Positions 51,793 to 60,185 of a stretch of DNA of 64,000 nucleotides are shown here, one piece after another. Both the position numbers and the translations under genes were made by a program. The notes beneath the pieces were generated by a model, which saw only the letters and a list, made by a program, of their open reading frames with translations, did no database searches and was not told the DNA's origin. The number at the start of each line of letters is the position of its first letter. Position 1 is the first letter of the stretch. This stretch comes from Kibdelosporangium aridum (GTDB lineage: Bacteria > Actinomycetota > Actinomycetes > Mycobacteriales > Pseudonocardiaceae): NCBI RefSeq assembly GCF_900176515.1, contig NZ_FWXV01000007.1, forward strand, positions 434,001 through 498,000, written 5' to 3'.

Positions 51793-53691
51793 TCATCGGC
51801 GGATGTCCGAAAGCTTGGCCAGCATCGCGTTGTACGCGGCCAGTTCGTCCTCGGACTCGGGGTTGCGGTCGTGCCGACGGGCCTCGCGTTCGTCCGAACG
51901 CGACCACTGCACCAGCAGGGCGATCACCACGACGAGAACCGGGATCTCACCGGACGCCCACGCGATCCCGCCACCAAGGCGCTGGTCGGCGAGGAGGTCA
52001 CCGATCCATGGCACGGCAAGCGAACGGTAGAAGTTCTCGGCGATCACGTCCTGTGTGGACATGATGATCACGCCGAAGAACCCGTGGAACGGCATGACCG
52101 CGAACAACATGGCCAGCCTGCCCAGGTACGGCGGGCGGCGCGGGCCGGGGTCGACACCGATGACCACCCAGTAGAACAAGTATCCCGTCAGCAGGAAGTG
52201 AGTGTTCATCAGCAGATGCGCCCAGTGCCACCGCACCGCCTGGTCGAAAAGCCCGGTGAGATAGAGCGCGTAGTACGACCCGACCAGAAGAATGCACGCC
52301 ACCAACGGGTTCGTCAGGACCCGCGAGACCTTGCTGTGCAGTACAGCCAGCAACCACTCTCGCGGACCTTGGTTTGGACTTAGCGCACGCAATGCCAATG
52401 TCACCGGGGCGCCCAGCACAAGGAGCACGGGCGCCAGCATGTTCAGCGCCATGTGCGTCACCATGTGCACGCTGAAAACACCTGGCCCGTAGCGTCCGAC
52501 TCCGGACGACGTGGCCAGAAGCACCACCAGACAGCCAAGCAACCAAGCGATTGTCCGTCCGACCGGCCAGTGATCTCCACGCCCCCGCAGTGCCCGTACG
52601 CCAAGGAGATAGCCGATCACCAGCAGGATGGCCACGGTTCCGAAGATCAGGGAGAACCGCCATGCCGCGAAGAAGTCCCACACGCTGGGCGCGGCCGAGA
52701 TGTCGTGCCCGATCAGCGTGTCCATCGGTGTCTGAGCTGCGAAGAACCCGGGCGGCGGCTGCCTGGCCATCCCCACCGAGACACCGATGCCGACAGCCAT
52801 CACCAACACTTGAGCCCACAGTGCTCGCCTGATGAACATCGCCAAGGCCGCGAGGATGACCACTTTGGCCAGCAGCAGAAGGCCGTAGGAGGTCAGCAGG
52901 TCTCGCCACGGTGTCAGGACGAGTCCTTCCAGGGCACCCGAGATGGCCAATACACCGAAGCAGATCAGGGAAATGACGTTGTACTTGCTCTTGTACTGCT
53001 GCCCCCGGCTGACGTGGACGACAAGCGTGCCCACCCAGACCGCGGCCGCTGTCACGTGCCAAATCGCCGCGTCCGTCGCGATGTCGTGCCCGGCTCCTGC
53101 TGATGCGTGCCCGGCCACCACGGGTGGCAGCAGTGCGAACAGTGCGATCAACGTCAGCGCAGCACAAGACAACCAGGTGAGCACAATCCGGCAGGCGATC
53201 AGCACGATCAGCACGAGCGCCGCGGAAATCGCCCAGGCTTTGGGGGTTTCCAGCGCGGTGAAGCCACCGACGAGACGCGGGATGTCCATTTCGGACAAGG
53301 GCTGGCCCGAAGCGTCGGCGACGTCGAGCACCACCATGGCCGCTGCGGCGGCAAACCACGCGACCGCAGCGTGAGTGGCGATACGCAGCCCCGCGTAACC
53401 TTCCGCCTTCAGCACCCCGTCCCGCCGGGCTGGCGCCATGAACACCGCGTACACCAGCCCGCCCACGGTCAACGCCCCCGCGCCGTCCGCTGTCAGCCGG
53501 ACAAGTGCCGCACTGAACCGCACGAACGCCCCAGGATCGGTGTCGCCGAGCGCGACATGTCCGGACGCGCCGATCAGCGCGACGAGCACGAGGACAGTCA
53601 CCGCGCCCGCGAGGGCGGCTCCTACCGGTCTGGTCACCTTCCACAAGTCGTACGTAGCGTGCCTACGGTTCCCGGGTGTGATGGCACCCAC
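51793..53691 (-). CDS. CopD-CtaG fusion-type copper membrane protein
   Basis: A 632-residue polytopic membrane protein. The N-terminal half (about residues 20-290) resembles CopD copper-uptake proteins with conserved Trp/His helices (HVTAAAVWVGTLVVHVS). The C-terminal half (about 340-600) resembles the cytochrome oxidase assembly factor CtaG (GRYGPGVFSVHMVTHMALNM, FLLTGYLFYWVVIG, MPFHGFFGVIIM). It probably moves or delivers copper across the membrane. The start is uncertain: GTG 53691 or GTG 53637, since the leading residues lack membrane character. First gene of a CopD/CtaG-CopA-DJ-1 operon. Confidence 0.88.
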   Translation of the reverse strand: MGAITPGNRRHATYDLWKVTRPVGAALAGAVTVLVLVALIGASGHVALGDTDPGAFVRFSAALVRLTADGAGALTVGGLVYAVFMAPARRDGVLKAEGYAGLRIATHAAVAWFAAAAAMVVLDVADASGQPLSEMDIPRLVGGFTALETPKAWAISAALVLIVLIACRIVLTWLSCAALTLIALFALLPPVVAGHASAGAGHDIATDAAIWHVTAAAVWVGTLVVHVSRGQQYKSKYNVISLICFGVLAISGALEGLVLTPWRDLLTSYGLLLLAKVVILAALAMFIRRALWAQVLVMAVGIGVSVGMARQPPPGFFAAQTPMDTLIGHDISAAPSVWDFFAAWRFSLIFGTVAILLVIGYLLGVRALRGRGDHWPVGRTIAWLLGCLVVLLATSSGVGRYGPGVFSVHMVTHMALNMLAPVLLVLGAPVTLALRALSPNQGPREWLLAVLHSKVSRVLTNPLVACILLVGSYYALYLTGLFDQAVRWHWAHLLMNTHFLLTGYLFYWVVIGVDPGPRRPPYLGRLAMLFAVMPFHGFFGVIIMSTQDVIAENFYRSLAVPWIGDLLADQRLGGGIAWASGEIPVLVVVIALLVQWSRSDEREARRHDRNPESEDELAAYNAMLAKLSDIRR

Positions 53692-53711
53692 TCATGGGGT
53701 ACTCGACGGTC

Positions 53712-54122
53712 ATGGCACACATGAAACTGAGCACGACAGTTCTGGAAGCACCCGACGCGCGTGAACTGGCGGAGTTCTACCGTCAGCTGATGGGGTGGGA
53801 AATGTGTGAGCAAGAGGAGAAGTGGGTAACGCTCACGCCACCAGGCGGCGGCACCGGGTTGTCCTTCCAGACCGACCCGGAATACGCCTCGCCGACGTGG
53901 CCTGCCAAACCCGGCCAGCAGCAGATGCAGGCACACCTGGACATCGCTGTCGAGGACCTCGAGGCCGCGAGCGCACACGCGCTCACGACCGGCGCGACAC
54001 TCGCGGACTACCAGCCGCAGGAGCGAGCGCGGATCTTCCTCGACCCCGTCGGGCACCCCTTCTGCCTGTACGTCCCGTACGAGTCACTTTCATGTGACAT
54101 CCCGGTGCCTGAGGACGGCTGA
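53712..54122 (+). CDS. VOC family protein (glyoxalase-like)
   Basis: A 136-residue protein with two beta-alpha-beta repeats of the VOC fold: MKLSTTVLEAPDARELAEFY, LMGWEM and the second half ending FLDPVGHPFCLYV with the metal-type Asp and Phe-Cys end typical of actinomycete glyoxalase-like proteins. ATG 53712 begins the domain. Divergent from the copper operon; substrate unknown. Confidence 0.87.
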   Translation: MAHMKLSTTVLEAPDARELAEFYRQLMGWEMCEQEEKWVTLTPPGGGTGLSFQTDPEYASPTWPAKPGQQQMQAHLDIAVEDLEAASAHALTTGATLADYQPQERARIFLDPVGHPFCLYVPYESLSCDIPVPEDG

Positions 54123-54123
54123 G

Positions 54124-54549
54124 TCAGCCCTTGCTCTGGTCGTTGCTCAGCCACTTCTGCGGGCGCATCCGCACGAGCACGGAATGCTCCCCCAGCGCTT
54201 CGTCGACGTACAGCTCGGAACGATCCACCGGGAAATAGCGGCTGGCGATCTTGACGGCCTGATCCCGGGTCGGCGGGGCGTCGTTGGCGATGACCGGGCC
54301 TTCCACGGTGACGTACTTGTACGGCTCGGTCTCGTTGTGCACGGCGAGGCTGAACGTGCCCGCTGCCCTGATCAGCTTGTCCTTGACGGTGTCGCGTTCG
54401 ATCCAGATCAGCAGGTCGCCGCCGGGTTCGTAGTCGTACCAGACCGGCACGGCCAGCGGCGCGCGACCGTCCCTGGTAATCGCGAGAATCCCGATGTGCG
54501 GCTCGGCCAGGAACGCCATCCGTTCCTCGGCTGTCATAACAAAGGACAT
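54124..54549 (-). CDS. PPOX-class (split-barrel) flavin or F420 oxidoreductase-like protein
   Basis: A 141-residue split-barrel protein. The signature MSFVMTAEERMAFLAEPHIG, VPVWYDYEPGGDLLIWIERD and KWLSNDQSKG at the end match PPOX-class proteins that bind FMN, F420 or haem products. ATG 54549 fits family length. It ends 2 bases from the convergent VOC gene. Confidence 0.85.
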   Translation of the reverse strand: MSFVMTAEERMAFLAEPHIGILAITRDGRAPLAVPVWYDYEPGGDLLIWIERDTVKDKLIRAAGTFSLAVHNETEPYKYVTVEGPVIANDAPPTRDQAVKIASRYFPVDRSELYVDEALGEHSVLVRMRPQKWLSNDQSKG

Positions 54550-54688
54550 GTCTGCAGACAACAGCGCGGTCGTCTTGATCATTCCCGACCCGGGCCAGAG
54601 TGCCCGCCACCGGGGCCAGCATGTCTACTTAGGATGCAGGCGGCACGCCGCGTTGCGGGCGCGGTGGCCACCGGAGCAGAGTGGATGG

Positions 54689-55276
54689 ATGGACAGTCTC
54701 GGCACACGCATTCTGCGCAACGGTTTCGGCTGCCCACGGGGGCTGCTGGGGCGTGTCGGCGGCTGGCTGATGGCCCGGGGAAACGCCGCGACCGAACGAC
54801 ATGTGGTCTCCTTGGCCGCACTCGGCGAGCACGACGTCGTGGTGGTTCTTGGCCACGGGCCAGGCATCGGTCTTGAAGCAGCCGGAACGAAGTCACGCCA
54901 TGTGATCGGTATCGAGCCGTCGAAGACAATGCGTGACGCAGCCGCACGCCGCTGCAAGGAGTTGATCCGCGAAGGCAGGGTGACCATCCGCGACGGAGCC
55001 GCCGAGAGCACCTCGCAGCCGGAGGCCTCCGTTGACGTTGTCCTCGCGGTCAACAACGTCCAGATCTGGCCGGATTGGCAGGCCGCCTTCGCCGAGCTGC
55101 ACCGCGTTCTGCGGCCGGGTGGCCGGATGTTGCTGTCCGCCCACCGCAAGTGGCTGCCCGACGGGCTGGAAAAGGCCGTCGAGGACGCGGGATTTCAGCA
55201 GGTTGAAACGTCGCTCTGGGATCCGCCGTCCCATGGTGCCGACACCGCGTTCATCCTCAGGGCGACCCGCGCGTAA
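54689..55276 (+). CDS. Class I SAM-dependent methyltransferase
   Basis: A 195-residue methyltransferase. The SAM loop is VVVVLGHGPGIGLEAA, followed by VIGIEPSKTMRDAA and an acidic strand 4 (SVDVVLAVNNVQIW). ATG 54689 begins a family-like N-terminal helix (MDSLGTRILRNGFGCPRG). It resembles ubiquinone/menaquinone-type small methyltransferases. Substrate unknown. Confidence 0.85.
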   Translation: MDSLGTRILRNGFGCPRGLLGRVGGWLMARGNAATERHVVSLAALGEHDVVVVLGHGPGIGLEAAGTKSRHVIGIEPSKTMRDAAARRCKELIREGRVTIRDGAAESTSQPEASVDVVLAVNNVQIWPDWQAAFAELHRVLRPGGRMLLSAHRKWLPDGLEKAVEDAGFQQVETSLWDPPSHGADTAFILRATRA

Positions 55277-55280
55277 TTGT

Positions 55281-55295
55281 TAGGAAAGTTTCCTA
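55281..55295. promoter_or_regulatory. TAGGAAA-G-TTTCCTA palindrome (ROK/CsnR-type operator)
   Basis: Perfect 7-base arms around G, preceded by T, 76 bases before the CBM2 beta-helix gene. It closely matches the TTAGGAAAGTTTCCTAA box that I recall for ROK-family repressors controlling Streptomyces chitosanase genes (CsnR). That match is from memory; no ROK regulator lies in the window. Confidence 0.65.
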
Positions 55296-55371
55296 TCAGT
55301 ATTGACCAGCTTCCCGCTGGCATGTCACGCTCGTCGTCAAACCGCCGCCCTGCACTCGGAGGTTTCCGCCC

Positions 55372-57033
55372 ATGTCCCGTACCAGGGGCACGCTTCTGGT
55401 CACCGCGGCGGCGTTCACCGCCTTACTCGGTGTCACCCCTGCCGCACAGGCCGCGCCGCAACTCACGGCGAAATTCACCCAGACCTCGGTGTGGGACACC
55501 GGTTACGGCGCCACGTACACGATCGCCAACAGCGGTGACACCCCGTCGACGACCTGGACCGTCGAGTTCGATCTTCCCGCCGGGAGCACGGTCAGCAACT
55601 CGTGGAGTTCCACCAGGACCCAGACCGGCCAGCACTACAAGTTCACCAACGCCGCCCACAACGGCGACATCGCTCCTGGCGCAACCGAAAGCTTCGGCTT
55701 CAACGTCTCCGGCCTCGGCACTCCCCTGTCCTGCACGGTGAACGGCGCTCCCTGCGGCGCTGCGCCACCCGTCGACAGCCAGGCCCCGACCGTCCCCGGC
55801 AACCTCCGGTCGACGGGCGTGACGTCGAGTTCGGTGTCCTTGGGGTGGAACGCGTCCACCGACAACGTGGGCGTGACCGAGTACCAGGTCCTGCAAGCAA
55901 GCACTGTCGTGGCAACGTCAGCGACCACTTCGACGGCTGTCACCGGGCTCTCGGCCGACACCTCGTACACGTTCAGCGTCCGTGCACGGGATGCGGCCGG
56001 GAACACGTCCGCGGCAAGCTCTCCGATAACTGTCAGGACATCCTCGGGCGGCGGTGGCGGACCTGTTGTGGACGTCAGCACCGCGGCACAACTGCGAGCA
56101 GCTCTGGCCAATGCCACACCGGGACAGACGATCAAGCTCGCCGCGGGCATCTATCGCGGATCGTTCGTCACCCAGAAAGCCGGCACCGCGGCTCAGCCCA
56201 TCACCCTGACCGGGCCACGCAACGCCGTCCTGATCAACGACGGACCGTCCGGTGAAGCACCCTCTTGCCCGGCACCGACCGCCGGCTGGGACTCCGGTTA
56301 CGGGCTGTGGCTGTCCAACGCTCCTTATTGGAACCTCACCGGCTTCACTGTCGCGGAGTCCAAAAAGGGCATCGTGATCGACAATTCGCACCACGCCGTG
56401 GTCTCCAGCGTTCACGTGCACCACGTCGACGAAGAGGCCGTGCACTTCAGGAAGTCCTCCGCGGACAGCGTGATCCGGGACTCGCTGATCACCGACACCG
56501 GTCTGGTCCAGAAGGGCTACGGCGAGGGTGTGTACATCGGTTCGGCAGGCTCGAACTGGGCGTGCCACGGCAACAGCGGCGGCGTGGACAAGGCCGACCG
56601 GGTGCAGGTGCTCAACAACCAGATCGGCCCAAACGTCGCTGCGGAACCGATCGACGTCAAGGAGGGCACCGCCAACGGCGTGATCCGTGGCAACACCTTC
56701 AACGGCCAGGGCATCACCGGCCAGAACTCGGCCGACTCGTGGGTGGACGTCAAGGGAACCGGGTACCTCATCGAGAACAACACCGGCACGTTCACCACCC
56801 CCGGCGTCTTCGCCAACGGTTACGAAACCCACAACCCGAGCACAACGCCCTCGTTCGCCAACGGCTGCGGCAACACGTGGCGCAACAACAAGTCGGACCT
56901 CGGCGGCGTGGGCGAGTACGCCATCAAGATCACCTCGGTGTCGAAGTGCACCGCCAACCCCAATGTGGTGTACGGCTCCAACACCGCGACCGGCGCGACC
57001 AAGGGGCTCACCAACATTCCGGTGACGCCGTAG
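55372..57033 (+). CDS. Secreted CBM2-FnIII-right-handed beta-helix protein (pectate-lyase-like)
   Basis: A 553-residue exported polysaccharide-active protein. After the signal peptide (cleavage near AQAAPQ) come a CBM2 cellulose-binding domain (about 29-127, FTQTSVWDTGYGATYTIANS and a paired Cys), a fibronectin III repeat (about 137-224), a Gly linker and a beta-helix (about 230-553) with VSTAAQLRAALANATPGQT and repeated GVIRGNTFNGQGITG rungs. The helix suggests a pectate-lyase, alginate-lyase or related enzyme; catalytic residues cannot be fixed. A ROK-type palindrome upstream suggests substrate-induced expression. Confidence 0.85.
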   Translation: MSRTRGTLLVTAAAFTALLGVTPAAQAAPQLTAKFTQTSVWDTGYGATYTIANSGDTPSTTWTVEFDLPAGSTVSNSWSSTRTQTGQHYKFTNAAHNGDIAPGATESFGFNVSGLGTPLSCTVNGAPCGAAPPVDSQAPTVPGNLRSTGVTSSSVSLGWNASTDNVGVTEYQVLQASTVVATSATTSTAVTGLSADTSYTFSVRARDAAGNTSAASSPITVRTSSGGGGGPVVDVSTAAQLRAALANATPGQTIKLAAGIYRGSFVTQKAGTAAQPITLTGPRNAVLINDGPSGEAPSCPAPTAGWDSGYGLWLSNAPYWNLTGFTVAESKKGIVIDNSHHAVVSSVHVHHVDEEAVHFRKSSADSVIRDSLITDTGLVQKGYGEGVYIGSAGSNWACHGNSGGVDKADRVQVLNNQIGPNVAAEPIDVKEGTANGVIRGNTFNGQGITGQNSADSWVDVKGTGYLIENNTGTFTTPGVFANGYETHNPSTTPSFANGCGNTWRNNKSDLGGVGEYAIKITSVSKCTANPNVVYGSNTATGATKGLTNIPVTP

Positions 57034-57039
57034 GACAGC

Positions 57040-57067
57040 GACGGCGCCTGGGCACCCAGGCGCCGTC
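57040..57067 (+). terminator. Terminator hairpin after the beta-helix gene
   Basis: Perfect inverted repeat GACGGCGCCTGG (57040-57051) and CCAGGCGCCGTC (57056-57067) with a 4-base loop, 7 bases after the stop codon at 57033. Confidence 0.78.
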
Positions 57068-57111
57068 AGTCCACGCTGGCGCCCGGCGCCGGCAAGAGTC
57101 ACAATGTCCCG

Positions 57112-57741
57112 ATGACGGGGCTAGCGGACCTGATCAAGTCGGAGCGACTCGAGCACATCGAGTTCCTCAAGACGCTGACGCCCGAAGAGTGGGCGACGCC
57201 TTCCTTGTGTTCCGGTTGGACAGTGCAAGAAGTCGCCGCGCACATCGCATGGGCCCCGGCAGCCTCGCCTTTGGAGACCATGAAGTTCATGGTGCGCAGC
57301 GGGTTGCGGGTGAACAAGGGCAACGCCGAAGCCGCGCGGCACTGGGCCCGCCGTGGCCCTGAGGCGATCCTCGCGCAGCTTCAGGTCACCGCCGAGAAAG
57401 GCCTGAAACCGCCTGGGGGTCCAGAGAAGGCCGCCTTGGCGGATGCGGTCGTGCACGCCATCGATATCCGTAAACCGCTCGGCAGACCGAAAGCGCTGAA
57501 CCCTACGGCCTTTCCGATCGTCGCCGACTTCTTCGCCGCCTTGCGGTGGCCGTTGTCGATCATGATCTCCCGTCCGAGGCACCGTGGCGTGCGTCTGATC
57601 GCCACGGATCTCGACTGGTCACACGGCGCCGGCCCAGAAGTCCGTGGCACGGCCGAAGCCCTGCTCATGCTGCTCACCGGCAGACCGGTGACCGCGAGCG
57701 ACTTCACCGGCCCCGGTGCCGAAACGCTGTCAGGCAAGTAG
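57112..57741 (+). CDS. Mycothiol-dependent maleylpyruvate isomerase-like (DinB-fold, TIGR03083-type) protein
   Basis: A 209-residue protein of the actinomycete DinB-like family containing the mycothiol maleylpyruvate isomerase N-terminal fold. It shows SLCSGWTVQEVAAHI (metal-ligand His region), VHAIDIRKPLG and the C-terminal RLIATDLDWSHGAG with RGTAEALLMLLTGR typical of this group. Most members bind a metal and act with mycothiol; the specific reaction is unknown. Confidence 0.85.
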   Translation: MTGLADLIKSERLEHIEFLKTLTPEEWATPSLCSGWTVQEVAAHIAWAPAASPLETMKFMVRSGLRVNKGNAEAARHWARRGPEAILAQLQVTAEKGLKPPGGPEKAALADAVVHAIDIRKPLGRPKALNPTAFPIVADFFAALRWPLSIMISRPRHRGVRLIATDLDWSHGAGPEVRGTAEALLMLLTGRPVTASDFTGPGAETLSGK

Positions 57742-57767
57742 TTTCCGCGTGACGATCGTGCGAGCGC

Positions 57768-58358
57768 CTAGTACTCCCGTCGAGACTCCGCTGAACCGCC
57801 AAGGTGAACGCGTTCACCCTGCGGTCCGAAAAGGATCAGCAGTTCGACCGGCCGGTCGTCGTCGGGCATGAGGCTGTGCGGAGTGTGCGTGTCGAACTCA
57901 GCCACCTCGCCCGCCTTGAAGACGTGGTAGTGGTCGGAGAGCATCAAACGCAATCGGCCGTCCAGGACGTAGAGCCACTCGTAGCCCTCGTGTGTCTGCA
58001 ACTCCGGCGTGTAGCTCTTCGGCCTCGGCGGAATGACCAGCTTGAACGCCTGGATCCCACCGGGCCGTTTGCTCAGCGGCACGAACGTCATGCCGAACCG
58101 CTTCACCGGCCGGAGGTGCACACGCGGATCACCGGTCGCGGGCGCCCCGACCAGCTCGTCGAGCGGTACGCCGTAAGCCCTGGCCAGTGGCAACAGCAGT
58201 TCGAGGTTGGGTCGCCTGCTGCCACTCTCCAGCCGGGAGAGGGTGCTCTGTGAGATACCCGTGGCCCGTGAGAGGTCCGCGAGCGTGATGTCACGCTGTT
58301 TGCGCAGGGTACGCAGCTTGGGACCGACGGCGTCCAGCACGTCACGCAGTTCGTCCAT
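57768..58358 (-). CDS. XRE-cupin transcriptional regulator
   Basis: A 196-residue regulator. The N-terminal XRE helix-turn-helix (ITLADLSRATGISQSTLSRL, then ESGSRRPNLELLLPLARAYG) is followed by a small-molecule-sensing cupin barrel (QTHEGYEWLYVLDGRLRLML and EVAEFDTHTPHSLM). Such proteins act as repressors of nearby catabolic or redox genes. Here the divergent gene is a methyltransferase, and the intervening sequence holds a possible operator AAACTTTGCAAGT. Confidence 0.9.
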   Translation of the reverse strand: MDELRDVLDAVGPKLRTLRKQRDITLADLSRATGISQSTLSRLESGSRRPNLELLLPLARAYGVPLDELVGAPATGDPRVHLRPVKRFGMTFVPLSKRPGGIQAFKLVIPPRPKSYTPELQTHEGYEWLYVLDGRLRLMLSDHYHVFKAGEVAEFDTHTPHSLMPDDDRPVELLILFGPQGERVHLGGSAESRREY

Positions 58359-58366
58359 GCCCTAGA

Positions 58367-58397
58367 ACTTGCCGGAACGGCATGAAACTTTGCAAGT
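58367..58397. promoter_or_regulatory. Inverted repeat between the XRE-cupin and methyltransferase genes
   Basis: AACTTGC (58367-58373) and GCAAGT (58392-58397) face each other, and the right part alone is a small palindrome ACTT-TGC-AAGT. It lies between divergent starts at 58358 and 58426, where the XRE-cupin repressor would be expected to bind (inference). Confidence 0.4.
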
Positions 58398-58425
58398 CCA
58401 GCAAGCCGCCGGTCATGGTGTGACC

Positions 58426-59034
58426 ATGACAAACGCCCGAGAGTTCTGGGAAAACCGCTACAACGGAAAGCGGCGCTGGAAGGGCACGCCCAACGCCCTT
58501 CTCGTCGAGACCGTCGCAGATCGAAAGCCTGGTCGCGCGCTGGATCTCGGCTGCGGGGAAGGTGGTGACGCGGTGTGGCTCGCCGGCAAGGGCTGGGAGG
58601 TGACAGCGGTCGACATCGCCGCGTCGGCCCTGCGCCACACCAGCGAACACGCCGAAGCCAACGGCGTCCACGTCACCACCGAGCAGCACGATCTCAGCGA
58701 GACGTTCCCCACTGGTCCGTTCGACCTGATCAACGCCCAGTACTTGCAGACGCCCTTCGACTTCGACCGGGCCGCCGCGTTCCGCAAGGCCGCGCACGCG
58801 CTGGCACCGGGCGGGCTGTTGCTGATCGTCGACCACGGGTCGCTGCACCCGTGGTCGTCGGCCGATCCGGACACGGTTTTCCCGACACCGCAGGAGATCT
58901 TCGACGAACTCGACCTTGATCCGTCACGGTGGCAACCCGAACGCCTCGCAACGCCGGAGCGCAAGGCCACCGGGCCGGGCGGACAGATCGCCACCGTGAC
59001 GGACACAGTCATCGCGGTGCGATCACGGGCTTGA
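58426..59034 (+). CDS. Class I SAM-dependent methyltransferase (TehB-like)
   Basis: A 202-residue methyltransferase with REFWENRYNGKRRWKGTPNA at the start, the SAM loop ALDLGCGEGGDAVWLA and VTAVDIAASALRHTSEH. It resembles TehB/thiopurine-type enzymes acting on small metabolites, such as tellurite-like or thiol targets. It is divergent from the XRE-cupin gene, its likely regulator, and ends in a 12-base overlap with the LPMO gene on the other strand. Confidence 0.88.
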   Translation: MTNAREFWENRYNGKRRWKGTPNALLVETVADRKPGRALDLGCGEGGDAVWLAGKGWEVTAVDIAASALRHTSEHAEANGVHVTTEQHDLSETFPTGPFDLINAQYLQTPFDFDRAAAFRKAAHALAPGGLLLIVDHGSLHPWSSADPDTVFPTPQEIFDELDLDPSRWQPERLATPERKATGPGGQIATVTDTVIAVRSRA

Positions 59035-60048
59035 ACACGTCAGTGCCCCACCAGGATCGCTGCCACCGGTCGTGTTGGCGGTCAGGCCGAACGTCGTTTG
59101 CCCGTTCACCGCGACGGATCTGTTCCCGTCGGTATTCCGCACTGTGACAGGTGATCCCGACCCGACGCGGACGCCGTTCCATACGCTGGTGACCGTCTGG
59201 CCAGCGGCGGTCGGCCACGAAACGGTCCAGTCGGACAACGTGGTCGACCCGGTGTTGCGGACGGTCACCTCGGCCTGGAAGCCGCCCGGCCAGGCATTCG
59301 TCACCCGGTAGGTCCCCGTGCACGCACCCGGGCTGCCGCCGGGCGGTCCACCCTCGCCGATGCCGGTGACCTCGCCGTTTCCGCCGTCGAAGACCACGTC
59401 GGAGCATCCGTAGAAGGTTTCCTTGCTGTCCGAGCGCTTCCACACCGAGTAGATGATGTGCTTGCCGCTCTTGCCTGACGGGAAGCGGCCGCGCCAGTTG
59501 TACTGGGCGTCGACCGAACCGACCTGGCCGGTCAGCGGCGGGTGGTCGACCGAGAGGAAAGGCTGGTCCTCGAGGTCGTTCCAGGTCAGCGGCCTGGTCG
59601 GGCTCCAGCTGTCCTTGGTGACGTACAGGTAGAACCAGCCGGGGTGCGCGGCCCAGGCGTTGTAGGCCCAGGCGAAGTCCGCGCCCGCGGTCAGGTGGGT
59701 CAGTGGCCAGTCGTCGCGGGGCAGGTTCCAGCCGTCGAAGGTCTGGTTGCCGCCGCTGCACAGCTGGCCGTCCGGGACGAACCCGCGGGTGCGGCCGTCG
59801 CCGTCGGAGCGCAGCACGCTGAACCAGTTGTACAGCGGGTTCGTCCCACTGACGCCCGCGGCGGCGGCGCAGGCGGGGTTGACCGGGACGATGTTGCCGT
59901 TCTGGGTCAGTCCGTCCTTCCAGCAGAAGTACGTCCGGCTACCGGGTTTGAGCATCGCACCGTGGGCAAGCGCGGGGGTGCCGCCGAGCACTATGACCAC
60001 TGTGGACAGTGCCATGGCGATGGCGGCGAGCAGGGCGAGTCGCTTCAT
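59023..60048 (-). CDS. Secreted AA10 lytic polysaccharide monooxygenase with C-terminal CBM2
   Basis: A 341-residue copper monooxygenase that cleaves crystalline cellulose or chitin oxidatively. The signal peptide ends at ALA, leaving the required N-terminal His (His29, HGAMLKPGSRTYFCW). The second copper His is in AAHPGWFYLYVTKD (about 135), and an axial Phe lies in SKETFYGCSDVVF. Residues about 243-341 form a CBM2. The cellulose-active type is suggested by the CBM2 and the divergent GH6 gene. A CebR box lies 24 bases upstream of ATG 60048. Confidence 0.95.
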   Translation of the reverse strand: MKRLALLAAIAMALSTVVIVLGGTPALAHGAMLKPGSRTYFCWKDGLTQNGNIVPVNPACAAAAGVSGTNPLYNWFSVLRSDGDGRTRGFVPDGQLCSGGNQTFDGWNLPRDDWPLTHLTAGADFAWAYNAWAAHPGWFYLYVTKDSWSPTRPLTWNDLEDQPFLSVDHPPLTGQVGSVDAQYNWRGRFPSGKSGKHIIYSVWKRSDSKETFYGCSDVVFDGGNGEVTGIGEGGPPGGSPGACTGTYRVTNAWPGGFQAEVTVRNTGSTTLSDWTVSWPTAAGQTVTSVWNGVRVGSGSPVTVRNTDGNRSVAVNGQTTFGLTANTTGGSDPGGALTCSSP

Positions 60049-60071
60049 TGCGCTCCTCCGTGAACGCCTTC

Positions 60072-60085
60072 TGGGAGCGTTCCCA
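60072..60085. promoter_or_regulatory. CebR-type operator, LPMO side (imperfect)
   Basis: TGGGAGCGTTCCCA differs from the CebR palindrome TGGGAGCGCTCCCA at one base. It lies 24 bases upstream of the LPMO start. The following 10 bases GAATCTGGCT are repeated after the second box. Confidence 0.85.
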
Positions 60086-60140
60086 GAATCTGGCTACGCC
60101 AAGTCCTTGTCAAGGTGCGGAGTGTGAGGCTACGGTCGAT

Positions 60141-60154
60141 TGGGAGCGCTCCCA
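60141..60154. promoter_or_regulatory. CebR-type operator, GH6 side (perfect)
   Basis: Exact TGGGAGCGCTCCCA, the known cellobiose-responsive CebR site of actinomycetes, 32 bases before the GH6 cellulase start. It is followed by the same GAATCTGGCT extension as the first box, 69 bases away. Confidence 0.92.
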
Positions 60155-60185
60155 GAATCTGGCTCTGCACGCAAGGAGGCGATGC

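Noticed and set aside
51998..53644. 548-codon minus-strand frame offset from the CopD/CtaG gene
   Set aside because: Same strand but other frame, with no transmembrane pattern; the true gene frame has clear helices and family motifs.
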